A stretch of DNA of 64,000 nt from Paenibacillus sp. UNC499MF (GTDB lineage Bacteria > Bacillota > Bacilli > Paenibacillales > NBRC-103111): the NCBI RefSeq assembly GCF_900107975.1, contig NZ_FNVF01000001.1, forward strand, positions 480,323 through 544,322, read 5' to 3'. The notes under the pieces were generated by a model. The model did no database searches, was not told the origin of the DNA, and saw only the letters and a program-made list of their open reading frames with translations. Positions within the stretch are counted from its first letter, which is position 1. Each line of letters starts with the position of its first letter. Shown here one piece after another: positions 8,497-16,670 of this stretch. Position numbers and translations under genes: made by a program.

Positions 8497-8931
8497 GTGC
8501 CTACAGTCCGACAGGTCATGTCGACCGACTGCGTAACCGTCACGCTGCAGGATAACGTGTACGAGATCGCGCTTAAGATGAAACAGCACGATATCGGCTT
8601 CATTCCCGTCGTGGAGGGCCGCAAGCTGATCGGCGTCGTAACGGACAGGGATCTTGTCGTCCGCGGCTATGCCGAGAAACACAGCGGTTCCACGGCCGTT
8701 AAGCAAGTCATTTCCGAAAATTTGACGACGATTTCGCCGGATACGGACGTACAGGAAGCGGCCAAAGTGATGGCTCAGCATCAGGTGCGCCGTCTCCCGG
8801 TCGTCGAGGACGGCAATCTGGTCGGCGTAATCGCGATCGGGGACCTTGCGGTCCGGGAAAAGCTGGAAGACGAGGCGGGAGAAGCGCTCAGCCGCATATC
8901 GGAAGGCCGGAGCACGTCTTCCAACAAATGA
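8497..8931 (+). CDS. Two-CBS-domain protein
   Basis: The 144-residue product is made only of a CBS pair: the first repeat covers about residues 1-57 (VRQVMSTDCVTV and VVTDRDLVVRG) and the second about 70-130 (VRRLPVVEDGNLVGVIAIGDLA). Such stand-alone proteins bind adenine nucleotides and are often stress-linked, but the partner is unknown. AAGGAGG at 8482-8488 is 8 bases from GTG 8497 and excludes the GTG at 8473 as start. It ends at a bidirectional terminator. Confidence 0.88.
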   Translation: MPTVRQVMSTDCVTVTLQDNVYEIALKMKQHDIGFIPVVEGRKLIGVVTDRDLVVRGYAEKHSGSTAVKQVISENLTTISPDTDVQEAAKVMAQHQVRRLPVVEDGNLVGVIAIGDLAVREKLEDEAGEALSRISEGRSTSSNK

Positions 8932-8950
8932 ATGCCGCCCGGCAGCTTCA

Positions 8951-8986
8951 AAAAAAAGACGCACCGACAGCCGGTGCGTCTTTTTC
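8951..8986. terminator. Bidirectional terminator between CBS gene and nuclease gene
   Basis: GACGCACCG pairs perfectly with CGGTGCGTC, flanked by A and T runs on the two sides. Confidence 0.9.
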
Positions 8987-9001
8987 AGCTTGCAAAGAAG
9001 G

Positions 9002-9772
9002 TTATCCGGCTTTGCGGTAGCCGGCCTTCTTGGCGTCGTTTTCCGTACAGAACATCGTTTCAGCGCGCGTCTGCTCATAGGATGAGCTCCCCGGAACGTG
9101 GTAAATTTTTTCTTTCTTCGAATTGATATTGCCTTTGATTTGAGGAGCCGCACAGGCTGCCGTTTGGTTGGCGTCTTCCTGATTTTTGCCGGAATCTTCA
9201 TTATGGGAATCGCCGGTTTTGGCGGGGGATGGACTTTTTTTGATGCTCCACAAGCCCTTGTTTTCGGATCTGGCCTCCCGTTCCGCTTTTACAAAACGAT
9301 CGGAGAACATCACATTGGGCTGGATGGTCATCACGTTGGCATACCCTTCCCGGAGGAGAAGTTCGTTGTACATGACGGGCTCCCCTTCAATAAAAACGTA
9401 GCGGAGCTGCCGGCCGTATTTATCGGTATCTCCGGCATCGTTGAACAGATAGACGGTTGCCCCGGTTAACCGTTTTTTCGTATAGTCCGACGCTTCCTTG
9501 CCATAGGCTTCGACCGGGCTGTCGGGTTTTACGGTTTCAGGCGTGTTGCAGCCGATCATCCGTACTTTATCCCCGTTTTCCAGCTGGAACGTATCTCCGT
9601 CCACTACTCTTTTGACCTTGGCTGTCGTCATTTTTTGCGTTTTCAGCTCGGGATAGCGGGCAAGGACGGTTTCTTTAAAAGACCCCGAATCCGTTTTGGG
9701 ACTGGCGGAGCCGCAGGCGGCAAGAAAAAGTGCGGCAAGAATAAACAAGAGAAGTGCTTTTTTCGTGTTCAT
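9002..9772 (-). CDS. Thermonuclease-type lipoprotein (SNase fold)
   Basis: The 256-residue protein starts with a lipoprotein signal peptide ending in the lipobox LAAC (Cys about residue 19), so it should be anchored outside the membrane. The SNase domain follows: VKRVVDGDTFQL, VRMIGCNTPET (Arg and Glu of the active site) and DKYGRQLRYV (second Arg), as in staphylococcal nuclease, which cuts DNA and RNA with Ca2+. After a charged linker there is a C-terminal module of about 50 residues with IKGNI, IYHVPGS and a FCTENDAKKAGYRKA ending, a small module known from other secreted proteins. The ATG at 9772 is preferred over 9781 because AAGGA is well spaced only for it. Confidence 0.88.
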   Translation of the reverse strand: MNTKKALLLFILAALFLAACGSASPKTDSGSFKETVLARYPELKTQKMTTAKVKRVVDGDTFQLENGDKVRMIGCNTPETVKPDSPVEAYGKEASDYTKKRLTGATVYLFNDAGDTDKYGRQLRYVFIEGEPVMYNELLLREGYANVMTIQPNVMFSDRFVKAEREARSENKGLWSIKKSPSPAKTGDSHNEDSGKNQEDANQTAACAAPQIKGNINSKKEKIYHVPGSSSYEQTRAETMFCTENDAKKAGYRKAG

Positions 9773-9838
9773 GGGATCCATTCCTTGTTGTCAGATTGAA
9801 TGCTCCTTTTCGATAAAAGGAACCTAGCCATTATACAA

Positions 9839-9855
9839 TGCTCCGAAATGGAGCA
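9839..9855. promoter_or_regulatory. Palindrome upstream of the XPB helicase gene
   Basis: TGCTCC and GGAGCA form a perfect 6-bp inverted repeat around GAAAT. It directly follows a TATACAAT sequence that could be a -10 element for the helicase gene, so it could be an operator or a 5'-end hairpin. The -35 match is poor and the function is conjecture. Confidence 0.3.
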
Positions 9856-9944
9856 CAAATGATGCGCCAGCGTTTATTTCGCGGGGGTTCCTTTCATACT
9901 AGGAATAGGTGAAGAGAGAATTCGGCTGTAAAGGAGGCCTCGCC

Positions 9945-11642
9945 GTGAATCCGGCATCTGACAATGCGCTTATCGTTCAGCAGGATCTCACCGTGCTGGC
10001 GGAAGCGGATCATGAACGTTTTGAGTCGATCCGTGCGGAGCTGGCGCTTTTCGCGGATCTGGTTAAAAGCCCAAAGCATCTGCATACCTACAAAATAACC
10101 CCCCTCACTTTGTGGAATGCGGCGGCTTCCGGTCTGCGGAGCGGCGATATTATCCGTTTTCTGAAGCAGGAATCCAAATACGGGATCTCCCGCCGCATGG
10201 AGGAAGAACTTATCTCGATTCTCGGCCGCTACGGACTTCTTCGGCTCGTTTCCGATAAGGGGAACCTGTATCTCCAATCACAAGAGGAGGGGTTACTGGC
10301 CAAACTGATCGGGTTAAAAGAATTCCGGCGCTTTTTCGCCGGGGAAGACGAAGCTCATCCGGAAGCCTTTCAAGTACCCTCGCTGGCAGTCCGCCCGGAA
10401 ATGAGAGGCGTCATGAAGCAGGAGCTGACGCGGCTCGGGTATCCGGTCATGGATCTGGCGGGCTATCATGCGGGAGAAGAACTCCCGGCCGTGCTCAAAG
10501 GAGTAGAGCTGAGAGATTATCAGCGCCAGGCGGTAGAGTGCTTTCATCCGGCAGGCGGTTCGGACGGAGGCAGCGGAGTACTGGTCCTGCCCTGCGGCGC
10601 GGGAAAAACGGTCATCGGCATCGCCGCGATGGCAAAGCTCAGCTGCGCGGCTCTCATTCTGACCACGAATGTGACATCCGTCCGCCAATGGATCAAAGAG
10701 ATTCTGGACAAGACCAGTCTGGATGGTTCGCTGGTAGGAGAATACAGCGGGGACGTTAAGCTCGTCAGACCCGTTACCATCGCGACGTATCAAATTCTTA
10801 CCCACCGGCGGGAAAAAGGGGGCGAACAAGCTCATATGGAGCTGTTCAACAGCCGCGACTGGGGGCTTATCATCTACGACGAGGTGCATTTGCTGCCCGC
10901 TCCCGTTTTCAGGGCGACAGCGGATATCCAGGCGACCCGGCGGCTCGGGCTGACGGCAACCCTTGTGCGCGAGGACGGACGCGAGGAAGATGTTTTTTCA
11001 CTGATCGGCCCCAAACTGTTCGATATGCCCTGGAAGCGGCTGGAGCGGGAAGGATGGATCGCCCGCGTAACCTGCACGGAGGTCGGAGTGGAGATGGAGG
11101 CCGGTGAGCTGCAGAACTATTACGAAGCGGACAAAAGAAGCCGTTTCCGCATAGCCGGGGAAAACTCCCGCAAATTTCTGGCGTTAACGCGTCTTCTGAC
11201 CCGCCATGACGGAGAATCGATTCTCATTATCGGTCAATATTTGGACCAGCTGAAAGAGACGGCCCGGAAATTGAACGTTCCGCTTATTACCGGAGAAATG
11301 CCCCAGGAGGACCGGCAGCGGCTCTATGAAGCTTTTAACACGGGACTTGTCCGCATTCTGGCCGTTTCGAAAGTGGCTAATTTCGCCGTTGATCTCCCGG
11401 ATGCTTCCGTTGCCATCCAGCTTTCGGGAAGCTACGGATCGAGGCAGGAAGAGGCTCAGCGCCTCGGACGCATACTCCGGCCCAAGAAGGGGAGAAACGA
11501 GGCTTTCTTCTACACGCTGGTCAGCAGAGGGACGAGCGAGCAGGAGTATGCGCTTAAACGCCGGATTTTTCTGCTTGAGCAGGGGTACGAGTACACGATA
11601 GAGGAGGACGGAAGCGATGAATTATGCGGGAGTGTTCGATAA
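9945..11642 (+). CDS. Bacterial XPB/ERCC3-type DEAD-family helicase
   Basis: The 565-residue protein has an N-terminal helicase-associated region (about 1-170) and then a superfamily 2 helicase core: motif I PCGAGKT, motif II DEVH, motif III LTATLVRED and motif VI QRLGRILRP. The RED tripeptide directly after motif III and DEVH are typical of XPB, the TFIIH and nucleotide-excision-repair translocase of eukaryotes and archaea. Bacterial members exist in mycobacteria and some Bacilli; their role in repair is not settled. AAGGAGG at 9931-9937 supports GTG 9945 over the GTG at 9909. The last 26 bases overlap the next gene, indicating translational coupling. Confidence 0.88.
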   Translation: MNPASDNALIVQQDLTVLAEADHERFESIRAELALFADLVKSPKHLHTYKITPLTLWNAAASGLRSGDIIRFLKQESKYGISRRMEEELISILGRYGLLRLVSDKGNLYLQSQEEGLLAKLIGLKEFRRFFAGEDEAHPEAFQVPSLAVRPEMRGVMKQELTRLGYPVMDLAGYHAGEELPAVLKGVELRDYQRQAVECFHPAGGSDGGSGVLVLPCGAGKTVIGIAAMAKLSCAALILTTNVTSVRQWIKEILDKTSLDGSLVGEYSGDVKLVRPVTIATYQILTHRREKGGEQAHMELFNSRDWGLIIYDEVHLLPAPVFRATADIQATRRLGLTATLVREDGREEDVFSLIGPKLFDMPWKRLEREGWIARVTCTEVGVEMEAGELQNYYEADKRSRFRIAGENSRKFLALTRLLTRHDGESILIIGQYLDQLKETARKLNVPLITGEMPQEDRQRLYEAFNTGLVRILAVSKVANFAVDLPDASVAIQLSGSYGSRQEEAQRLGRILRPKKGRNEAFFYTLVSRGTSEQEYALKRRIFLLEQGYEYTIEEDGSDELCGSVR

Positions 11643-13656
11643 AATGCCGCCGGCCGTTTCCAGGCAGCTCCTTGGTCAGGATTGGGTAAAAAGCGCGGCA
11701 GCGCACGGTATTGAGCCCCTCGAAGCTTTCGGGAACGAAGAAGTGCTGGGCAGACTCCGGAAAACACTCCATCCCGATGAAGAGAAGCTCCTGAGGCTGA
11801 TCGTCGTCCGCTTCGGAAGCCGGCCTTTTACACCGGCCGAGCTTGAGAAGGAAACGGCGGGCCGGGCGTCGGCTCTCGTCAAAACGGCCATCACTGGCCT
11901 GCGAAGACGGGGGCTGGTCGCGGCCTTCCGCAAATCGTGGGGGGACCGGCTGTTTTTGCTTCCGCAGGATGGGCTGCGGGGCTGGCAGGCGGTGTTTTTT
12001 GACTCGGGTTTGGCGGATCTGCAGGCTCCTTCAATGGCGCCGCCCTATAGGCAAGGCGAAGGAACGGGCGGCTTCCGGAGTCCCGGCAGCGGCGGTGACG
12101 GCAGGCTGAAGGAGCTTTACGAACAGGGCGACAAGCCCCGGCAGGGACTGGCGCTGGATTTGTTTCTCCTGCTCAATTACGCGGAGCTGCACGAGCTGCC
12201 GCTTACACAGCGGGGAGCTTTGCACAAGCGCCACGTACAGAAAATGACGGCGCTTCTCGGCTTTGACGAAACCGACCTTGCCGGCTGCGGTCTCCAGTAC
12301 GCGCATGCCGATACGTATCCGGTATCGCTGGCGGCAGCTTTGGATTTTTTGCAGCGGCTTGGGCTGCTGTACCGGAGCGGGGACCGGCTCCTTCTGCATA
12401 ATGCCCGGCTCCGAGACTGGCTCGCCGCGGATGAGGCCACCCGAACGGAAAGGCTGTACCGGCTGTGGAGCGAACACCGTTTTCCCGAAGAAGTGGAGCT
12501 TCAGCATGCGGTCTGCCTGCTCGACAAGCTCGCAGTGGGCACAAAAATACGGCTCGGCAGTCTGGCGGCCGAGCTGAACAGGAGAGAAGCGCTGACCGGA
12601 AGCGAGGAGGAGAAGGCACGTTTTTACCTCCAGTTGATCCAGAAATGGCTTCAGCCTCTGCGGGCGTTCGGATGGCTCGACTGGGAGCCGGAAGACAGCG
12701 GGGATGTAACGGTTAGCTGGCTTTATCCCGTACGGGGCGATCAGAGAGTAAATGAGGAGCGCAAAACGGCGAATTCGCCCGGTTTTTTGTACGTACAGCC
12801 GGATTTCGAGGTGATGGTTGCGCCGGAATGCCCGTTCGCGGTACGCTGGGAAATCGCCCGGATCGCCGAACTTGTGAAAAGCGACCGGATGGCCATGTAC
12901 CGGCTGACTAAAGAAAGCGTCCAAAGAGGGGCCGATCACGGAACTCCGGGGGAGAAGGCTCTGGAGCTTCTCGAAGCTCACTCCCGCCACGGTGTGCCGG
13001 AAACCCTCCGGCTTACGCTCGCCGGCTGGGCCGAGCAGTACGGCCGGGTCGTGCTGGGCGATGTGACTCTTCTGCGCTGTGCGGACGGAGGGCTGGCTGA
13101 ACAAATTTCGCGTCATCCGAAAATCGGCAGGCTACTGCTCGAAAAAATCGGAGACGCGGATTTTATCGTTCCGGCAGGCAAAATGAACGAGCTGATGAAG
13201 CTGCTCGACGCAGCGGGCTTTTCTCCCCGGCAAGCGGCGGATTTTCAGGATGGAAAAGCTGCGCCCGGTCCGGATGGAGAAGCGGAACCGGAGACGCCGA
13301 AAGGCATCGTGTACGATCAGGACCCCGTCCAGTACCTGGAACCGGATACCCGTCTGCCTTCCGTGGAGGAAATGTATCCCGGATTGCGGGATATTCCCGC
13401 GGTTTGGCATCAGGAAAGCAGGGGTTACCACCCGTCGACCACGTTTAAAATCGTGCGGCAGGCGATTTCCTGGGGAGCTCCCGTGTTAGCCGGGGTCGAA
13501 GGCGGCCGGCCGGCGGTATGGATACCGCGCAAGGCTGTGGAGCAGGGAGAAGAGCTCAGTATCGAGCTGTCGGACGACACAGGACGAAGCAGGACGGTTC
13601 AAGCCGGCCGGATCAGCAGCATCCGCATCCTTTTGCCCGGAGTGTCCGAAGGTTAA
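11617..13656 (+). CDS. Helicase-associated (Helicase_C_3-type) partner of XPB
   Basis: The 679-residue protein has no Walker motifs. Residues about 60-130 look like a winged helix (FTPAELEKETAGRASALVKTAI). The region around residues 380-560, starting FLYVQPDFEVMVAPE and ending near FIVPAGKMNELMKLLDAAGF, matches the helicase-associated domain found beside XPB/Ssl2 N-terminal regions. The C-terminal 60 residues (GRPAVWIPRK onward) look like a small beta-barrel resembling a WYL module. It overlaps the XPB gene by 26 bases, so the two are co-translated and probably form a complex. The start ATG is preceded by GAGGACGG. Function is inferred only from the partner. Confidence 0.75.
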   Translation: MNYAGVFDKMPPAVSRQLLGQDWVKSAAAHGIEPLEAFGNEEVLGRLRKTLHPDEEKLLRLIVVRFGSRPFTPAELEKETAGRASALVKTAITGLRRRGLVAAFRKSWGDRLFLLPQDGLRGWQAVFFDSGLADLQAPSMAPPYRQGEGTGGFRSPGSGGDGRLKELYEQGDKPRQGLALDLFLLLNYAELHELPLTQRGALHKRHVQKMTALLGFDETDLAGCGLQYAHADTYPVSLAAALDFLQRLGLLYRSGDRLLLHNARLRDWLAADEATRTERLYRLWSEHRFPEEVELQHAVCLLDKLAVGTKIRLGSLAAELNRREALTGSEEEKARFYLQLIQKWLQPLRAFGWLDWEPEDSGDVTVSWLYPVRGDQRVNEERKTANSPGFLYVQPDFEVMVAPECPFAVRWEIARIAELVKSDRMAMYRLTKESVQRGADHGTPGEKALELLEAHSRHGVPETLRLTLAGWAEQYGRVVLGDVTLLRCADGGLAEQISRHPKIGRLLLEKIGDADFIVPAGKMNELMKLLDAAGFSPRQAADFQDGKAAPGPDGEAEPETPKGIVYDQDPVQYLEPDTRLPSVEEMYPGLRDIPAVWHQESRGYHPSTTFKIVRQAISWGAPVLAGVEGGRPAVWIPRKAVEQGEELSIELSDDTGRSRTVQAGRISSIRILLPGVSEG

Positions 13657-13668
13657 ATTTTGTTAAGC

Positions 13669-13697
13669 TTGATTTATGGAAATTTATGTAATATAAT
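13669..13697 (+). promoter_or_regulatory. Predicted sigma-A promoter upstream of ylbF
   Basis: TTGATT (13669-13674) and a perfect TATAAT (13692-13697) are separated by 17 bases. A transcript would start near 13704 and have a leader of about 170 bases before ylbF; the leader contains GTTCC and GGAAC arms but no recognised riboswitch. Confidence 0.6.
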
Positions 13698-13874
13698 TCG
13701 TTTTGTGCGAATCATTTCTTTATTTTCAAACACCAGGAAGCCTGCAAACGATCTCTTTTTCTGAAAAATCTCCAATAAAAGTCACCCCGGTTCCTTTCAA
13801 AAAATGGAGAAAGTCCTAGGGAACTATGATATGATAGGGGAGTATGCAGGAAACACAAAAGGAAGTGATCGATT

Positions 13875-14327
13875 GTGAGTGTGGCGGAAGCCAAGACGAT
13901 GGATATGTCGTCCATTCTTATGGGAGCGTATCAGGTGGGCGACCTCATTAACAACTCTGCCGAAGTGGCGGATTATCTATATTGGAAGCAGGCGGTGGAA
14001 CAAGATTTCGAGGCGCAAAGGCTCGTAAGAGAGTTCAACAAAGCCAAAGATCTGTTCGAGGAATGCGAGCGTTTCGGCCATTTCCATCCGGATTACCATG
14101 CCGCGCTGGATAAAGTCCAGGCCGTACAATCCCGGCTTGAGCAGGTGCAGAGCATAAACAGGTTCAAGGAAGCGGAAGAGCGGCTGGACCAGCTGCTGTA
14201 CACCATATCGAAGACTATCGCGACTGCCGTATCCGATACGATCAAAGTTCCCGGCGGACTCGATACCGGTTCCGGCGGAGGCTGCTCCAGCTGCGGATCG
14301 GGCGGGAGCTGCTCCAGCTGCGGTTAA
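13875..14327 (+). CDS. ylbF: YlbF family regulator
   Basis: The 150-residue helical protein matches YlbF: an N-terminal helical region, FGHFHPDYHAALDKV in the middle, and a Gly/Cys-rich tail with two CSSC motifs. In B. subtilis YlbF forms a complex with YmcA and YaaT that binds Fe-S clusters and influences RNA processing by RNase Y, competence, biofilm formation and sporulation; the Cys tail fits cluster binding. The start GTG at 13875 has AAAGGAAG about 10-12 bases upstream; GTG 13881 or ATG 13899 are possible alternatives. The usual neighbour ylbG lies 1.2 kb downstream, separated by an asparaginase gene on the other strand. Confidence 0.87.
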   Translation: MSVAEAKTMDMSSILMGAYQVGDLINNSAEVADYLYWKQAVEQDFEAQRLVREFNKAKDLFEECERFGHFHPDYHAALDKVQAVQSRLEQVQSINRFKEAEERLDQLLYTISKTIATAVSDTIKVPGGLDTGSGGGCSSCGSGGSCSSCG

Positions 14328-14439
14328 CCGGCGCAGGGAACCGGACAAGCGGAACCGGGGGGCCCAGCCCCCTCAAGGTTTCCGTGCAGCATCCTTTGAC
14401 AATCACAACGTTTCTTGACGGAAGCGCTAATAAGCGATT

Positions 14440-14482
14440 TTAAAAAAAGCCGTGCCTGCGGATTATACCCGCGGACACGGCT
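14440..14482 (-). terminator. Terminator of the asparaginase gene
   Basis: On the minus strand AGCCGTG-type and CCGCGG-type arms form a 13-bp stem with one mismatch, followed by seven T (bases 14442-14448). Confidence 0.85.
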
Positions 14483-14487
14483 GCTGT

Positions 14488-15498
14488 TTAAGTAAGCCTG
14501 AAGTCGGCTCTGATGGAGCCTACGACGGTACCCTGCCAATTCGTGACCTTCGGTTCACGAAATTCGGCAAGGGCTTCCATCTCGTCCGCATGCAGCAGAC
14601 CGAGCTGCACCAGCGCTTCGAGCATCGCGCAGTAAAGCGCTCTCTGGGCGCCGTCCTCGATCTTGAGGACAAGGCCCAGCCCCTCATCGGGCACAGTGAC
14701 GGCGAAAAGGCCTTCGGCGCCCATCTTCCCGATGATTCTGCCGCCGGTTGCCTCGGCCAGCCGCGTGTCGAAGCGGTCGCTTCCCGCGAGGTAGGACGGC
14801 TCGCGCCGGATGGCCGCAACGATGCGGCGGCACGCGTCAGCGCGCTCGGCGGATAGGCCGTCTGGCTTGCCGAGCCGGGCGTAAGCGAGCGCGAGGCGGT
14901 CGATGGGCAGCCCGAACACGGGCACGCCGCAGCCGTCAACGCCGAGAGGAATCTCATCGGGGGCAAGGCCCGCCATATCGGCGACGGCGCCGAGCATCTG
15001 GCGCTGCACGGGGTGCTCGGGCGACATGTACTGCCCGGTGCTCACACCGAGCTTGGCGGCGAGAGCAAGCATGCCCGAATGTTTGCCGGAGCAGTTGTTG
15101 TGCAGGGGAGTGGGGGCTTCCCCCTCCTGGCGCATCTGCCGCGAAGTCGGCTTGTGGAACGGGTAGTGCGAGCCGCACTGCAGATCGTCCGCTTCCGCGC
15201 CCGCTTTGTCCAGAATGGAGCGCGCCGTGCGGACATGCTGGTCTTCCCCGTTGTGGGAAGCGCAGATCAGGGCAATTTCGGCGTCCGTGAAGCCGAATTC
15301 GGAAGCCGCGCCCGATTCGAGAACGGGCAGCGCCTGGATCAGCTTGGCGGTGGAACGCGCGAATGTAACCGCATGGGGATCGCCCAGGCTGTGAAGCAGG
15401 CGGCCCTTATGATCGACGACAGCGATGTGGCCCCGGTGAATACTTTCAGTGATGGGCCCGCGGATTACACGGGCAATGACAGCCGAAGAAGCCGACAT
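14488..15498 (-). CDS. L-asparaginase, type PF06089 (rhizobial/AnsA-like family II)
   Basis: The 336-residue product belongs to the asparaginase family first described in Rhizobium, unrelated to the E. coli AnsA/AnsB fold and structurally like serine-type beta-lactamase-fold amidases. Visible signatures are FARSTAKLIQALP, CASHNGEDQHV, NNCSGKHSGMLA and GVDGCGVPVFGLP. It should hydrolyse asparagine to aspartate and ammonia in the cytosol. No signal peptide is present. GGAGATGATC lies upstream of the ATG. The gene is more GC-rich than its neighbours and splits the usual ylbF-ylbG order, so it may be a later insertion; this is inference. Confidence 0.85.
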   Translation of the reverse strand: MSASSAVIARVIRGPITESIHRGHIAVVDHKGRLLHSLGDPHAVTFARSTAKLIQALPVLESGAASEFGFTDAEIALICASHNGEDQHVRTARSILDKAGAEADDLQCGSHYPFHKPTSRQMRQEGEAPTPLHNNCSGKHSGMLALAAKLGVSTGQYMSPEHPVQRQMLGAVADMAGLAPDEIPLGVDGCGVPVFGLPIDRLALAYARLGKPDGLSAERADACRRIVAAIRREPSYLAGSDRFDTRLAEATGGRIIGKMGAEGLFAVTVPDEGLGLVLKIEDGAQRALYCAMLEALVQLGLLHADEMEALAEFREPKVTNWQGTVVGSIRADFRLT

Positions 15499-15569
15499 TT
15501 AGGATCATCTCCAACCGTAGAATAGAATCAGTTTATCAAAAGCGAAACCTGCTGAAGGAGTCAAACGAC

Positions 15570-15833
15570 ATGATAACGGAGCGAACCGGACTTATCATAT
15601 GGGTGACTGATTTGAAAGCCGCCAAAAATTTGGAGCGCTTCGGATCTGTGCACTACATGTCCAAAAAAATGCACTATGTGGTGCTGTATATTCATGCCAG
15701 CCGGTATGACGAAACCGTACGCCAAGTTCAGAAACTGGCTTACGTACGCAAGGTGGAACGTTCCTACCGCGGTGAAATTAAAACCGAGTATGAAAGCCAC
15801 GGACCCGACAAATCAAAATTTTACACACTGTAG
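15570..15833 (+). CDS. ylbG: YlbG family protein (DUF2129)
   Basis: The 87-residue protein matches YlbG throughout: ERTGLIIWVTDLKAAKNLERFG at the start, VHYMSKKMHYVVLY in the middle, and the basic C-terminus. Its function is unknown; it normally follows ylbF and precedes rsmD in Bacilli. Here rsmD and coaD are not downstream. AAGGAG lies 10 bases before the ATG. After the stop there is a small GACC-GGC-GGTC palindrome without a T run. Confidence 0.85.
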   Translation: MITERTGLIIWVTDLKAAKNLERFGSVHYMSKKMHYVVLYIHASRYDETVRQVQKLAYVRKVERSYRGEIKTEYESHGPDKSKFYTL

Positions 15834-16042
15834 AACAAAAGCGCAACCGGGTAGAACGGGTTATTTGACCGGCGGTCAACCCCTTTCCGCCGCAGCGGGC
15901 GGGACAAGTCTTCTGAAATCTTATTTCGCCGTCTCTGCAGTTTATGAGAAGATTGATTTTTTTGTTAATTTTGAATTTTCTACAGTTGTGTGACATTTTT
16001 TCTTGTGCCGCGCCATATTTATAAATTAAGTGAGTGTTTTAT

Positions 16043-16071
16043 TTGGAAATATTTAAAAATTGAGTTACAAT
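16043..16071 (+). promoter_or_regulatory. Candidate sigma-A promoter of the unrecognised gene at 16124
   Basis: TTGGAA (16043-16048) and TACAAT (16066-16071) are 17 bases apart in an AT-rich stretch, about 50 bases before the start codon. The -35 match is only moderate. Confidence 0.45.
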
Positions 16072-16123
16072 GGTGAAAACCGTAGGTATAAAGGCCTAAA
16101 CGCTTGGAGAGGAGTTGTGATTC

Positions 16124-16561
16124 ATGAGGGACAAAACAATGGACCGCTGGAGCACGTACGAACCTTTTTATGTTATCCTGAACGACAAAAAAATTGCGGA
16201 CATTGTCATTACGAATCACGCTCGTCTCCGCTGGGCGGACCGGGTCGAAAGCGAGAAAACGGGCTTCGAGGACATTTGCGATTTTTTATGGGATAAACTG
16301 AAAGACGGACAAATCGCGTCGTATTACAAGAACGAACAGGACGTTTACCTTGTGGACGACGATCTGGTAATGGTGGCGGAATTTTCCGTCATCGAGAACG
16401 AAACCGATATTGCGGGCAATCCGCTGCATAAAATGATTATCGTGACCTTCCTCGGCAGAATGTCGGAAACCATCGAGCTGCGCGACTTGAAGTCGTACTA
16501 TTCGTGGCTCCGCCACTCCCGCCGGATGACGCTGATCAAGAACAGCCGGAAGCGGCGTTAA
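16124..16561 (+). CDS. Conserved-looking protein of unknown function
   Basis: I do not recognise this 145-residue family. It is a soluble, charged protein with many aromatic residues and no membrane segment. The segment ITNHARLRWADRVE recalls the His-x(3)-R-x(3)-R pattern of the small DUF4258 toxin-like fold, but the match is weak. A run of alternating strand-like stretches (VYLVDDDLVMVAEFSV, KMIIVTFLG) follows, and the C-terminus is strongly basic (RHSRRMTLIKNSRKRR), which would suit nucleic-acid contact. It has a good AGGAG ribosome binding site, a candidate promoter and its own terminator, so it is a real monocistronic gene. Confidence 0.7.
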   Translation: MRDKTMDRWSTYEPFYVILNDKKIADIVITNHARLRWADRVESEKTGFEDICDFLWDKLKDGQIASYYKNEQDVYLVDDDLVMVAEFSVIENETDIAGNPLHKMIIVTFLGRMSETIELRDLKSYYSWLRHSRRMTLIKNSRKRR

Positions 16562-16593
16562 TTCCTGCGGCTACGGGATTTACGGCACGGCGA

Positions 16594-16627
16594 AGAGCAT
16601 GTCTGCATTTTGCAGGCATGCTCTTTT
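16594..16627 (+). terminator. Terminator of the 16124 gene
   Basis: AGAGCATG-T-CTGCA pairs with TGCAG-G-CATGCTCT around TTT and is followed by a T run. It lies inside a false upstream extension of the LysR frame. Confidence 0.9.
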
Positions 16628-16670
16628 TCCATCCTATAAATGTTATAATAAATGCGGAGAAAGGGCGGCG

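Noticed and set aside
16599-16670. N-terminal extension of the LysR protein
   Set aside because: It translates the stem-loop of the preceding terminator and has no homology to LysR N-termini.
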